A stretch of DNA of 30,290 nucleotides from Scleroderma bovista (lineage: Eukaryota > Basidiomycota > Agaricomycetes > Boletales > Sclerodermataceae). The translations under genes were made by a program, and so were the position numbers. Within the stretch, counting starts at the first letter, position 1. Every line of letters begins with the position of its first letter. A model generated the notes under the pieces. It was not told where the DNA came from. It saw only the letters and a program-made list of their open reading frames with translations, and did not search any database. Below, piece by piece: positions 19,372 to 29,473 of this stretch. The stretch lies in the NCBI GenBank assembly GCA_037178675.1, contig JAYMGJ010000390.1, forward strand, positions 1-30,290, in the 5' to 3' direction.

Positions 19372-21857
19372 TCACATTGGCGCAGGGCCCTCAAACAGTC
19401 CATCAACTTCACTGTCCTCCAGAAATGGACAGTCTGGACGCTGGTCAATGTCCATCACCGATGGTGGCTGCACAGTTGACGATGCCAGAAGGATTATGTA
19501 CAGTGCATGAGCATCTGCCATCTGGTCCTGCCAGTCACTATTTGTCTCGCACTTGCCACTGGACGCCAGAGGAGGAATGAGATGAGGCTCCACACCCTGA
19601 GATACAGCGAGTTCGAGGATCCACTCGCGGGAGTGGGAGATAGCGTCTCCTGAGGTGTGGCAAGCATCAGCCTCAACCTCGTTATGAATAGTGTCCAGTT
19701 CTGGGTTATCATCCCCAAGATACTGGCCCCACAACTCCTGCAAGTGGGTCTGACCCCACGCCCATGCATCATTGGTGTCATGATAGGTGATGCCATTGGC
19801 AGTGAGATATGCTGCCACACAAGTCAATGTATATGTGGACAACTCGCGCAACCCAACCCATTCGGCCATCTGGCCAACAGCTGGGGACAGACCAGCCCAT
19901 TCGATGATAGAGCGGTATCACCCCACAACACCCAGGAGACACGCCATTGATCGGCACCAACCAACTCGCGCAACATTTCATCCCGTTCAGGGCATGAGTC
20001 ATTCTATGAAGAGCAGTCCTCGAACGTTGCGAGCTAGAGGCTCAGGCACCTCATCCTCACTGTCATTGATGCGCCCAGCACGTTGGATGACTCCAGGGAA
20101 TGCCCATAAGGCGCCATCATTGAGTGGTGCCAATGGTGGATATATTTTATCCAATCCTTGACACTGGCGTCCAAGGATGGGACATCCGCTGGGAAGTCAT
20201 CCTTCCCTTGGGGCTTGGCCTTCCCCTTTGCTTTACTGGAGCCAGTTGGTGTGGGTTTACCCACTGACTCTCGTGATGGGCCCGCTGCCCGTCTGATATT
20301 TGAGGACCCTGCCTCAGGTGATAGCTCGCGATGCCTTGTGAGCATCTCTCACGGAATGGGGATGTGTCTCTGTTCCCAAGCTGGTGCATTTTCGGCTGGG
20401 ACGGATGTGATATGCTCCTCAAGGGGAGTGCGAGAGATTGGGGCAGGGACTGTAATGTCAGCTGCCACAAGAGCAGCAGGGGCAGCAGGTGAATTCTGAT
20501 TGTTATGGGGGTTGGATCCCCTGGGTGCTGCAGATGCATCCGCATTGCTTGTCAACCGAGCCTTACCCTTCTCCTTCAGTGCAGCCTTCTTTTGCTTGTT
20601 GCGCTCGACCGCCCAAGCAGGTGGCCACCAGGCCTTGATGGCGAGCGACATAAGCTCATTTTTAGTCATCCTCCACTGATTCCATAGGTGGAGGTAGGAC
20701 ATCAAGTCCTGTGCGTGCTGCACATTTGGGGAGTTCCCCAGCTCCTCTTGTTGAGCTTGCTTGAACAGGTCGCAAAGCTCTTGCGCTGAATTGTACAACA
20801 CAACTGGCCCCATTATGTTGTTGGAGAGCTTTATGGGCCCTTGTTGTCCCGTCAAGGATGGTAGGGGTATGGGAACCTGAGCATTGAGGTTTCAGAGGAT
20901 GTGTTGGGCTGCTCCATCGATGAATGCATATAGCATACGCTGATAATGGATGAATAGGGCTTGTACTTGCCTGTTGTCGTCGTCCACTCGTCCAAGGACA
21001 AGCGTTTGACTGGGTCACTCCGACCCAGTGAAGCTTTGGAACAACTGTCCCTCAGCATTGTTGAGAGTTCTCTCAACGGTGGTGATCCTCTTGGCGAGGG
21101 CAGATTGTTGAGGATTGACATCCATATGAGTGCCGTCCTCGATACATGTTGGCTCATGGGGAGCCGGAGCGACTGTGGTGAGGGAGAGATCCCTTAGGAC
21201 AGGAGTGATGGGAGTTGGGTAATGGGGCCTGTCACCCTGGTGAGACGTTGATGAATCTTGGGGCGCAGTGCCCTGAGTCCTCCCCCCCCTCAACGTTTCA
21301 GCAGGGAATGCATTGGGGGTGGAGGAGGGCCCCACGCCCAAAGGCTGAGGAGGGGCTTGTTGGGAAGCCCCCAAGGATGCGAGCTGTGCCTGCAAGACCT
21401 CATTCTCCTCACAAAGGCACTTGTTTCACTCGTCCGCGTCTCAGAGCCAACGCCCCAGCATACGGGCCAGGCCATCCGCCAAGTCCAATCGCGTGTCAAG
21501 GAAGTCCTTGCTGCGACGAAACGACACAAGCATGAGATGCTCACCAAATGCGTCGCACACATTACACATGCACGTGTGGTGGCATATGAAGGGGAGATCA
21601 GGGTGAGCACCCCAGAGACTGTCAGAAGGGCAGCCACACTCGCAAGAGCGCGACCGCTGACGTTTATGACTCTTGTGAGTCGAGGGAGTAGGGCTAGGCT
21701 CAGGCGACCACTGCCGCTTCTCCCTGTGATGACGGTTGCGAGCCAAAGGGGACATCGAGCATTCATGCTCATGGTGTGCGCGAGAGCGCTTTTTATTGTG
21801 CCTGTGCTGAGGCTCAGGTGACGACGGTGGAGAGGAGGGGTGGGATGGTGAAGACAT
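19372..21857 (-). pseudogene. Extra reading frame downstream of pol, unknown function
   Basis: This lies inside the retrotransposon, on the same strand as Gag-Pol, 238 bp behind its stop and ahead of the polypurine tract. From the ATG at 21857 one frame runs to about 20034, interrupted only by TGA at 21441-21443, 21426-21428, 21015-21017, 20892-20894 and 20349-20351. Frameshifts follow between about 20100 and 19900, and the tail is open to 19372 (about 820 codons in all). The N-terminus is Ser/Pro/Arg/His-rich with a Cys/His cluster (CECGCPS, CHHTCMCNVC; possibly metal-binding). A coiled-coil segment (CEENEVLQAQLASL) and a basic region (KQKKAALKEKGKARL) come next, then a Trp-rich C-terminal part (WAWGQTHLQELWGQYL). 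There is no transmembrane segment, so it is not env-like. I do not know the family. It could be captured host sequence or a long-standing accessory gene. Confidence 0.65.
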
Positions 21858-22095
21858 GATGAGCAGCGATGAAATGAGAAGATGAAAGTAAGAGAGAAAG
21901 AGCGTAAAACGTGAGGTGGAACGTAAATTACGAAATTCGAAGTCCGAGATGAATGAATAAAAAAGGAAAATGATCGACTACCACGTGGAAAGGAACTATT
22001 TACTCCGATTAGCTTTTAACTTGGTATTTGTCACTCTTTGGTCTTGTTTTGGTTTATTTTCATTTTTTGTTGTTAGTAGCGTCAATGTTTCTTCC

Positions 22096-25000
22096 TCAAC
22101 GGTTCCGTCTCGTCCCCTGGGGGTTACTCCCCCTGATTGCATCCGTACTCCGCGCGTTGACGCGCAATTCATCAGCCTTACGGGGTAGCTGTCGTATTGA
22201 CGCCACCCCTTGCAGTTCGAGGTATCTGTCCAGGGCCTCAAGATCCCTACAGTGGGCGTATGGCTCCCATGTGGTGTCGCCCAAGTTCCATTTAACAAGG
22301 AACTCTACCTTGTTGTCGGCCCACATATGGGCTAATACCTCGTTGACTACCCATTCAATCTCCTCATCATTCCCCACGTCGTAGAATGCTTGCGCATCTC
22401 GTTTCGGGAACAGCGCGTCATCGTTGGGCTTGTGCCGCTTCAGCACCCCGACGTGGAACGTAGAGTGTATTCTACGAGCCTTAAGCTCAGTAGGTAAATC
22501 CAGAGTGTAGGTATCGCTGGCGGTGTCCCGCCTCATGACCTTAATCGGTCCAATGTATTTGGGGATCAATTTCCTTGCACGCCCCTTGGGCATGTTCAGA
22601 TTCTGAGTCGATAAGTATACGAGGTCCCCAACCTCAAACCTGGGTGGCACACCCTTCCGCTTGTTTGTGTGATACGTCTGAGCAACTCTGCTCTCGATGA
22701 TGGCATCATGGGCCATCGCTAGGTTCTCTAATGCTTGATGCACGAACGCCTTCACCCCCGGTGCCTCTGAGGGTCTCCCCTCACCCACGCGTTCCATCAT
22801 CCTGGGCATGTGCCCATAATTGAGCTCGAAGGGTGCAAAACCCGTAGAGCTACTTATGCTCGAGTTAATCGCAAATTCAGTCATGGGTATCTTTGTTACC
22901 CAGTCCTTCTGGTCTGGTTGGACCATCGTACGTAGGATTTGTGTGACTGTGCGTATTGCACGCTCAGATGCTCCGTCCGTCTGCGGATGAAATGCTGTGG
23001 ACATCAGGAGCTTCGCTCCCAGCATTCTGTGGGTCTCCCTCCAGAATGCCGACGTGAACTTTGCATCCCTATCTGAGACAATTGTCTCTGGTAATCCGTG
23101 CAACCGCACAACTTCCTTCACGTACACACACGCGAGCTGTGAAGCTCTAATGGTCGTATTGACCGGCACCAGGTGGACCATTGACGTGAGTCTACACAGC
23201 ACGACCCACATATAGTTGAACCCTTCGCTTGGGGGAAACGGACCTACAAAGTCCATTGCGATTGACCCCCAGGGCCTAGTTGGTATGGGCATGCTGTGTA
23301 GGAGGCCTTTTGGCCTCTGGTTGTCGGTCTTCGTGGCTTGACATATGGCGCATGACTGACAGTACTTGTCAATCTCTCGGCCTAGTTTCGGCCACCAATA
23401 CCATCTGCGGACATAGTCTGCTGTTCTCTGGGCCCCCAGATGCCCTAATATTTGATGCGCTTGCGCGATAATCATGGCGATTATAGTGTCGCCTTCATAT
23501 TCAGCGTGAGGTACACAGAGGACTTCTTCCCCTCCTCTGTTATCTGTATATATGAGGTCGCCCCTCACCCTGAACGTTGCGAAATGTTCGGGCTCTTCAA
23601 GCACTTTGGACAGCACGCTGTCGTTCTTGTATCCCGCGCTTATAGCGCCTTCGAGCCCCGGCTGCGCTCGTACATGGTTTGGTAGGTCGGGTGAGCTACC
23701 CGCAGATTCGAGTAGGCTGGGATCGTCTCCCGAACTTTCGGAGAGATCATCTCCCTTACTCATCTCGGCGTTGGTCGCCATCTCTTCTGCTTCCATCCTA
23801 CGAGCTTCCTTCTGCTCAGTCATCCTCCTGTTCTTCATCGTGGGTTCACCCCCCACTTCCCTTATCGTGCTAAGGTGCAGTTCCTGCCACCAATCATGGA
23901 GAAGATCATCCCCTTCTGGGTCCAGGCAAATGTCAGCATTTGCCCAGTCTATATCTTCGTTGGAGGCACATTCTCCACCTCCGTCCTCATAATACCTGGA
24001 CAGACACTCTGCTACTTTGTTCTCCATACCCTTGACATAGACAATTGTCGTGTCAAATCTGGACATATAATCCAGCCATCGTACCTGTCTGCTGGACAGC
24101 TTTCGCTGCGTCTTGAGGTATCCCAATGCCTCGTGGTCGGTGACGATCGTGAATTTGAATCCGAGGAGCTTGTCCTCCCACTTCATTAATGCTTCGATTA
24201 TTGCGAGTGTCTCTCGCTCGAAAGTCCGATAGTTCTGCTGGGCATCCGTCAACTTCTTTGACATGAACCCCGCGGGTCTACAGGTCTTCCATTCGGGCCC
24301 TTGCCCATACAGAGCGCCTACTCCATAAAGTGAAGCATCGCACACGAGCCATATAGGCTCAGGTTTTGAGGGGTCGATGGGCCTCAGAATAGGGTATTTG
24401 CACGCCAGCGCCTTGATAGTTTGGAAACACTTATCGTGGAGTTCCCTCCACTGGAATGGATGACCATTCCTCTGTATCCCTGTGAGAGGCGTGGCGTACG
24501 TAGACACGTCGGGCATGAACTGTGCCAGGTATTCTACGAGGCCCACAAATCTCTGTACCTCATTCAGATTCCTTGGGGTCCTCCAGCCTCTGATCCGGGA
24601 CATCTTGTCCCTGTCAGCGTGAACGCCCTTTTCATCGATGACATGTCCGAGGCAATCGAGCCTTATCGCATATAAGTCGCATTTCTCCTTCTCGAGGTAG
24701 AATCCATTCTTCCTCAGTATCTCGAATATCTTTCTGAGGTGCTGTTCATTCTCCTCGATTGTCTCACTATAGACAAATAAATCATCGAGATAAGCATAGA
24801 CAAAACGACCCAGATGGTCACAGAATATAATTGTCATCAGATGTTGGAACGTCGCTGGGGTGTTGCAGTCCCCTTGTTGCATGACCTGACTGAGGAAGGT
24901 CCCATAAATCGTGGAGAATGCGGTCTTCCACACATCATGAGGCTCTATCCTCACCTGTTCATACGCATTGGATAGGTCTATCTTTGAGCAGTATTTCGCT

Positions 25001-25428
25001 TGCGCTATGTCCATCCAGATCTGATCCTGATCAGGGAAGGGAGTGACGTCCTTGACAGTATTGTCATTCCTCTTCTGGCAATCTATGACCGTTCGTAGCT
25101 TGCCAGTTTTCTTCGGGATGCATAGCATTGGGGCGGCCTGCGGGACGCTCTTCATTTCCCACCATCCAGCGTCGGTATACGTTCGTATCTTTTCCGACAA
25201 CTGTTGTTTCAGCGCGTCTGGACACCTGGGCAGATGGTACGAGTACTGTTTGCCCTCGTCTAAAAGTGGTATCCTGTGGTTCACCTCCTGCAAGGGTGGT
25301 AACTTCGGGATCATCCCAATTAATATGTCACTATATTCTTGGAACCACTGGTTCCGTAATCGAGGTATATCCCCCTCAGTCATGGGCTTAACTGCCCTAA
25401 TTCCTGCGAGTCTCCTCGCTGTAATCAT
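22096..25428 (-). CDS. pol: Pol part: RT, RNase H, integrase, chromodomain
   Basis: The open stretch is 1110 codons, numbered from the Met at 25428. Reverse transcriptase covers about residues 50-300, with YLDD at 213-216 (24781-24792) and the KIDLSNAYEQVRIEP and MQQGDCNTPATFQ strings. RNase H (about 355-475) has D364, an ERETLAIIEAL segment and D431. Integrase has the H658/H663 and C693/C696 zinc site and a D726, D786, E822 triad with 35-residue D-E spacing. A GPY/F-like segment (KYIGPIKVMRR, about 957-967) is followed by a chromodomain at about 1022-1075 (EWVVNEVLAH, VKWNLGDTTWEPY), which in chromoviruses directs integration to marked chromatin. All catalytic residues are present, so this part could be active if translated. 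It is in frame with the protease part upstream. Confidence 0.96.
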   Translation of the reverse strand: MITARRLAGIRAVKPMTEGDIPRLRNQWFQEYSDILIGMIPKLPPLQEVNHRIPLLDEGKQYSYHLPRCPDALKQQLSEKIRTYTDAGWWEMKSVPQAAPMLCIPKKTGKLRTVIDCQKRNDNTVKDVTPFPDQDQIWMDIAQAKYCSKIDLSNAYEQVRIEPHDVWKTAFSTIYGTFLSQVMQQGDCNTPATFQHLMTIIFCDHLGRFVYAYLDDLFVYSETIEENEQHLRKIFEILRKNGFYLEKEKCDLYAIRLDCLGHVIDEKGVHADRDKMSRIRGWRTPRNLNEVQRFVGLVEYLAQFMPDVSTYATPLTGIQRNGHPFQWRELHDKCFQTIKALACKYPILRPIDPSKPEPIWLVCDASLYGVGALYGQGPEWKTCRPAGFMSKKLTDAQQNYRTFERETLAIIEALMKWEDKLLGFKFTIVTDHEALGYLKTQRKLSSRQVRWLDYMSRFDTTIVYVKGMENKVAECLSRYYEDGGGECASNEDIDWANADICLDPEGDDLLHDWWQELHLSTIREVGGEPTMKNRRMTEQKEARRMEAEEMATNAEMSKGDDLSESSGDDPSLLESAGSSPDLPNHVRAQPGLEGAISAGYKNDSVLSKVLEEPEHFATFRVRGDLIYTDNRGGEEVLCVPHAEYEGDTIIAMIIAQAHQILGHLGAQRTADYVRRWYWWPKLGREIDKYCQSCAICQATKTDNQRPKGLLHSMPIPTRPWGSIAMDFVGPFPPSEGFNYMWVVLCRLTSMVHLVPVNTTIRASQLACVYVKEVVRLHGLPETIVSDRDAKFTSAFWRETHRMLGAKLLMSTAFHPQTDGASERAIRTVTQILRTMVQPDQKDWVTKIPMTEFAINSSISSSTGFAPFELNYGHMPRMMERVGEGRPSEAPGVKAFVHQALENLAMAHDAIIESRVAQTYHTNKRKGVPPRFEVGDLVYLSTQNLNMPKGRARKLIPKYIGPIKVMRRDTASDTYTLDLPTELKARRIHSTFHVGVLKRHKPNDDALFPKRDAQAFYDVGNDEEIEWVVNEVLAHMWADNKVEFLVKWNLGDTTWEPYAHCRDLEALDRYLELQGVASIRQLPRKADELRVNARSTDAIRGSNPQGTRRNR

Positions 25429-25527
25429 AGGTTCTGCTTCGTTTACCGGGTCGATTCTTCCAACGCTCCCCCCCCCTCCCCTGCGTACGCGCGACCGGGC
25501 ACCAGCCAGGTCCGCCTGCGTAGGCAG

Positions 25528-26508
25528 TCAATCGCGTCGAGGAGGGTTCCCCAATACACGCATGCGAGATGGTCTCGCAGATGGGGCCTCGGGGTCCTGT
25601 AACATGGGAATCTCTCCACGCCCAATGCGCAGTTTCTGTTGACCGAAGTCGACAACAGCGGTGTTCTGCCGCAGGAATGGTATGCCTAGGATGCAATCGT
25701 AGCGATCGATATTCACAATATCGAAGTATATTTGGGCTGAAAATGCCCCGATCGATAGCTGAGCGCGCGCTCCATGGGTAATCCTCGAGCGGCTACCCAC
25801 GCATCCCAACTGCAAAGTGAGCTGTTGCTCAAGGGGGAATGTAGCCACACGGGTGACCGTGGCGAACGCGGGGCTCAGGAAATTCCCCGTACTCCCAGTG
25901 TCAACCATAGTGAGGGCACGACACCCATGAATCAGTGCCTCGACAGTAACGCAGGCCCGGATGCCTGCGGGAACCATCGGGCGCAAGATCGTCCCTTGCG
26001 AATTATTCGCATTCAATGCATATCGGAACGCTCGAGCCACGGGCTCAGTGGTCATCGCGGCCATGCGCCGGTCAATCCTTGCCGGGGCCCTGTCCCCATT
26101 CCATGCTCCTGAAGAGATCACGGTCTCTCGACCATTTCCGCGTACTATGACGACCGTGTCGTCCTCGTAATGTAATATGCTTGTTTCTGTCAATGCCTGG
26201 GGGCGCATGTCCCCCACAGAACTCGCTGGAGCAGGCACGGGGAACTCCATCGCTAAGCCGCGAATTCCCATGCCTGCCACCATGCGATGCAGTTCGCTCT
26301 CGAGCAGGTCGTCACGCTCTTCACCATCAGCGATCATCGCCGGGGGACTAACCGCCCTTGCAATGTCGTCTACAGGCTCGGGGGCCTGTACCTCTACATT
26401 CACGGGCCTAGTTCGCTCAGGTACCGCTTCACCGACGTCAGCCAATGGTTGAGGGGACGTCGCGCGCCCCTCGTGCGCGTTGCACGTTCGTGCCCAGTCG
26501 CACTGCAT
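25528..26508 (-). CDS. Protease part of Gag-Pol
   Basis: The 326 codons are in the same frame as Gag and Pol. The retroviral-type aspartic protease is marked by LTMVDTGSTGNFLSPAF, with the catalytic Asp codon at 25900-25902. A hydrophobic IYFDIVNIDRYDCILGIPFL segment follows, as in gypsy proteases. It acts as a dimer that cuts the polyprotein inside particles. The Met at 26508 is internal; the real reading comes from the TGA at 26551-26553 upstream. The frame ends at TGA 25528-25530, after which the same frame reads on to Pol. Confidence 0.9.
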   Translation of the reverse strand: MQCDWARTCNAHEGRATSPQPLADVGEAVPERTRPVNVEVQAPEPVDDIARAVSPPAMIADGEERDDLLESELHRMVAGMGIRGLAMEFPVPAPASSVGDMRPQALTETSILHYEDDTVVIVRGNGRETVISSGAWNGDRAPARIDRRMAAMTTEPVARAFRYALNANNSQGTILRPMVPAGIRACVTVEALIHGCRALTMVDTGSTGNFLSPAFATVTRVATFPLEQQLTLQLGCVGSRSRITHGARAQLSIGAFSAQIYFDIVNIDRYDCILGIPFLRQNTAVVDFGQQKLRIGRGEIPMLQDPEAPSARPSRMRVLGNPPRRD

Positions 26509-26550
26509 CTGTGCCTGGTCACAGTCGTTCCATCCCCTATCGTACTCTTC

Positions 26551-29214
26551 TCAAGCGTGCTGCTCAATTTCCCTCAGCGCAACTACAACTGAAGGGTTGC
26601 CATTCCACACCGCCTCGTCGAGGTGGCGGATGTACGCTGTGCATACCGCACAATCCCCCCAGTGTATCGCGCCATAACGCGCCCTCCAGGTCCAACGTGA
26701 ATGTACTTCCTGCGCGACAGCGCTGTTGGCCTCTACTGGCCTTCGCTGAGGGCTTTCCCCGACCTCCGATGGGCCCGGGGTTAATCCAGTACTGGCGTCT
26801 GAGGAATCAATCCCCTCGTTATATTCCACTTGCATGGAACAACACTGGACGACGTGTTCGTCATCGGGTTCATCGAACTCCTCTATGGGGTGCATCGCCC
26901 CAAGGAATCCGACGAGTTCATCATTGTCCTCTTCTTCGTCAATAGTAGAATACGTGTCGAGGTGTTCCGCCTCTATCTCATTGTGTTCTTGCGCTTCCTG
27001 CGCGTCATCACCCGCTTTCTCCTCGTTGAGATCGATGGCGGGGTGATCTTCCCCAATTCCTTCGTCCTTTGAGGTGTCAACCTCGTCCTCACGCACGTCC
27101 ACTGCGTACAGTCGCGCCTGGGGGGCCTTCCCCTTATCTTTCCTTGGGTGCCAGCACTCGGATGCGAGATGTCCCTCGTTCCCGCAGTTGTAGCAAGTAA
27201 TTCCCTTGCGGAATGCAGCGTTGCCTGACTTCTGCGCTGTATTGGGGTTGTTTGCCCCTGCATTTGCTCCGCTATTCTGGGAACCCTGCCTCTGAGAGCG
27301 GGTCCCCTGATCCTTACCCCCCTGAGCGCTGGTGCTCCTATCTCTGTCAAGGGGCCTCCTGTACAACAGATTCCCCTTTCTCACAAATTTATACTGTTGG
27401 TGACCGCTATTGTTGGTGCTGCCGCTCTTGCTTGCATCTGAGCGATTATTGCTCGAGGATCCTTTGGAGATCGACCCTCCACTTTGAGGATTATTCCTCG
27501 TCATCAGACTCAGAGCCTTTTGCGCTCCTTCCATTCGTTTCACCTCGTCGAGGATCTCGTCCATGGAGGAATGTTCCGCCGTTATCCCTCGCGCTTCTAG
27601 TACCGTCTTAACAATAGACAGGGGCAGGCCCCCAATGAACTTCCTCCTGAATGAATACTCGTCAGGGGGTTCAACCATGCGGTGCGCCCGCCTTTTCAAA
27701 TCATTGTAGAACGCGAGCGCTCCCTTCTCGGGGGAGTAGCGCGTGCGGTCGTAATTGATGGCGGCCTGTTGGGCAGTAGCCTCGTGGATGAATCGCTTGA
27801 ACAGTCCACAGATCAGGTCCTCGAAGGACCAGTAGCCAGTGCGCCTTTCCGGCGCGTCGACCTCCTGGTCATACCACTTGGCGGCCATATCTTCGAGGTA
27901 CAGCCCCGTATACAGGACGCGATCTCCGTCGCGCCCGTACCCAGTGATCTTGAAGGTCCTGAAGTATTTGAGGAGCTGGGTTAGCCAATCGTCGAACTTC
28001 TCCATGTCGTCCTGGCCCCCATACTTCCCCGGTTTTGGCGGGTTCATTGCCTTCACCTCAGGGCCTAGTGGCCCGTCGGGCTCGTCGCCCACTTGCTCCC
28101 TAATACGCTGGCTGTAGCGCCGCATGGCGAACCCAGTGTATCGGTCGTTGCCTGGGGTGTAACCCCTGAGGTATTGGGATTGTCTCCCTCGATTACCGTC
28201 GGCCCTTTGGCTGTCACGGATTCGGTTTTGGTTCATTTCTGCCATGGCTGACTCGTGTTCACTTGGACGATAGCTCGAATCGGAGGGAGGACCTCCAGGG
28301 GGGCCTGGTGGGCCACGAGGCGGTCCGCCTCCTCCTCTAGTTGCATTTCTCCTATTGGGAGGATCCCTCCCTAGGTTTTCGTTGTTATCGTCCCTGTTTG
28401 GGGCTCCATCGACCCCGTCATCTTCTCCATCACCTCCTTGCGGATCATCACCGCCGTCGGGGTTGCCCCCCTTATTTCCCGGCTGTTGAGCGCGCTGGTT
28501 CCTGGTCCTGCGCATCATCTCCGACGCTTGGTCACCGTAAAGGTGCCTCATGATATCCTCTTCACGTCCGGAGAGGTACGTGGGTCGCCTCCGCTCGTTG
28601 GAGGCTCGATTCTGGTTCCTAATGGGTGGTGTACCCAAGTTTCCTTCCTGGTTGTTGGTTAATGCTCGCACTCTCCACGCATTTTCGATTTCTTGCGCTA
28701 AGTTGCGCGTGCCCCTATTACTCATTACTGGGCTTGTCACCCGACTTCCCGAGGTCTCCCTCTTGACAATCACACTCTCTTGATCTTCGTCTCCAGGGGA
28801 CTCAGATCCCCCTCTGAACTCCTCAAGAAGTTGACGCAGGTGTCGGAATTGTCGAGCATGATGCTCATTGGGTCTTACGCCGTGATTGTCGAAGAGGATA
28901 TTATCCTCGTATTCCCACCACTGGTTCTCAACGTCGCGCAGGTATTCCTGCATATACTGGAGAGCCTGTTCTCGGCTCGCGGGTGCTTCGGGAGTATTGT
29001 GCGTCTCCAACGCTCTTACGGCTTCACGGGCGGCTTGCCCAATAGTAGAGGACGTGTCCTCTTCCATCGGGGTATCATTCCCAAAGCTCATCACTCTCGA
29101 TGTATTTCTACTCGTTAGAGGGCTATCCTCAATGGGCACAGTGCCTATAACGAAGCTTCCGGGGATGTGATCCCCTCCAGTATAGTTACCACCCGCTCGG
29201 GGTGATCTTACCAT
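26551..29214 (-). CDS. gag: Gag part of Gag-Pol
   Basis: The 887 codons run from the internal Met at 29214. The native start is probably 29445 in the same frame, cut off by TAA 29314-29316. An unusually long N-terminal region is rich in Arg, Asn, Gly and Pro (GGPPRGPPGPPGGPP). The retrotransposon Gag core follows (KFDDWLTQLLKYFR, LYTGLYLEDMAAKWYDQ, FEDLICGLFKRFI; about 27480-28040). Next are a Ser/Gly/Asn linker and one CCHC zinc knuckle (CYNCGNEGHLASEC, 27154-27195), then an acidic tail. Gag forms the particle and the knuckle binds RNA. At more than 880 residues it is long for a gypsy Gag. Its stop at 26551-26553 separates it from protease. Confidence 0.93.
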   Translation of the reverse strand: MVRSPRAGGNYTGGDHIPGSFVIGTVPIEDSPLTSRNTSRVMSFGNDTPMEEDTSSTIGQAAREAVRALETHNTPEAPASREQALQYMQEYLRDVENQWWEYEDNILFDNHGVRPNEHHARQFRHLRQLLEEFRGGSESPGDEDQESVIVKRETSGSRVTSPVMSNRGTRNLAQEIENAWRVRALTNNQEGNLGTPPIRNQNRASNERRRPTYLSGREEDIMRHLYGDQASEMMRRTRNQRAQQPGNKGGNPDGGDDPQGGDGEDDGVDGAPNRDDNNENLGRDPPNRRNATRGGGGPPRGPPGPPGGPPSDSSYRPSEHESAMAEMNQNRIRDSQRADGNRGRQSQYLRGYTPGNDRYTGFAMRRYSQRIREQVGDEPDGPLGPEVKAMNPPKPGKYGGQDDMEKFDDWLTQLLKYFRTFKITGYGRDGDRVLYTGLYLEDMAAKWYDQEVDAPERRTGYWSFEDLICGLFKRFIHEATAQQAAINYDRTRYSPEKGALAFYNDLKRRAHRMVEPPDEYSFRRKFIGGLPLSIVKTVLEARGITAEHSSMDEILDEVKRMEGAQKALSLMTRNNPQSGGSISKGSSSNNRSDASKSGSTNNSGHQQYKFVRKGNLLYRRPLDRDRSTSAQGGKDQGTRSQRQGSQNSGANAGANNPNTAQKSGNAAFRKGITCYNCGNEGHLASECWHPRKDKGKAPQARLYAVDVREDEVDTSKDEGIGEDHPAIDLNEEKAGDDAQEAQEHNEIEAEHLDTYSTIDEEEDNDELVGFLGAMHPIEEFDEPDDEHVVQCCSMQVEYNEGIDSSDASTGLTPGPSEVGESPQRRPVEANSAVAQEVHSRWTWRARYGAIHWGDCAVCTAYIRHLDEAVWNGNPSVVVALREIEQHA

Positions 29215-29445
29215 AACCGGTGGTGCTTCTATGGGCGTCTGTCGGACATTAATGTCCTGATCGCGTTGATCCGTGCCTTGTCCGAGGTCCCTAGTGGGTC
29301 CTCCAGTGGTCCTTTAGCGTTGGGTATCCTCGGATCTGGGTTGATCACCCTGGATAAAATTTTCGTTGCTTTGGGGTGGGTCCCCAGGCGGTTGTTCCGC
29401 GTTGCGCATCGTGCGCGCAGTTGATCGGGTGATGGTTCGACTCAT

Positions 29446-29473
29446 TGAATACGTAGATGGATGTTCAAAAAAG
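29446..29473 (-). other. Leader / primer-binding region
   Basis: These 28 bases lie between the 5' LTR and the Gag-Pol ATG. They read TTTTTTGAACATCC just after the LTR and contain no TGG-type tRNA complement at the expected place. Eight bases (TTTTTTGA) could pair with TCAAAGAA inside the LTR, one pair being G-U, so self-priming as in Tf1/sushi elements is conceivable. Confidence 0.35.

Larger units (their letters stand above)
22096..29445 (-). pseudogene. Gag-Pol polyprotein of the gypsy element, three stops
   Basis: One frame of 2450 codons spans Gag, protease, reverse transcriptase, RNase H, integrase and chromodomain with no frameshift. The ATG at 29445 (MSRTITRST) lies 28 bases inside the 5' LTR and is the likely start. 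In-frame stops are TAA 29314-29316, TGA 26551-26553 and TGA 25528-25530. A single-ORF Gag-Pol is known from Tf1/sushi-type chromoviruses, so the intact ancestor probably had one ORF. The TGA between Gag and protease could in principle be a readthrough stop, but its similarity to the other TGA codons in the window makes mutation likelier. The three open parts are listed separately. Confidence 0.9.

Noticed and set aside
21258..21821. Plus-strand frame of 187 codons inside the retrotransposon
   Set aside because: It is antisense to the extra reading frame, whose minus strand shows a continuous frame with coherent composition.
23552..25642. Plus-strand frames of 100-200 codons opposite pol
   Set aside because: They are shadows of the conserved Pol reading frame on the minus strand.
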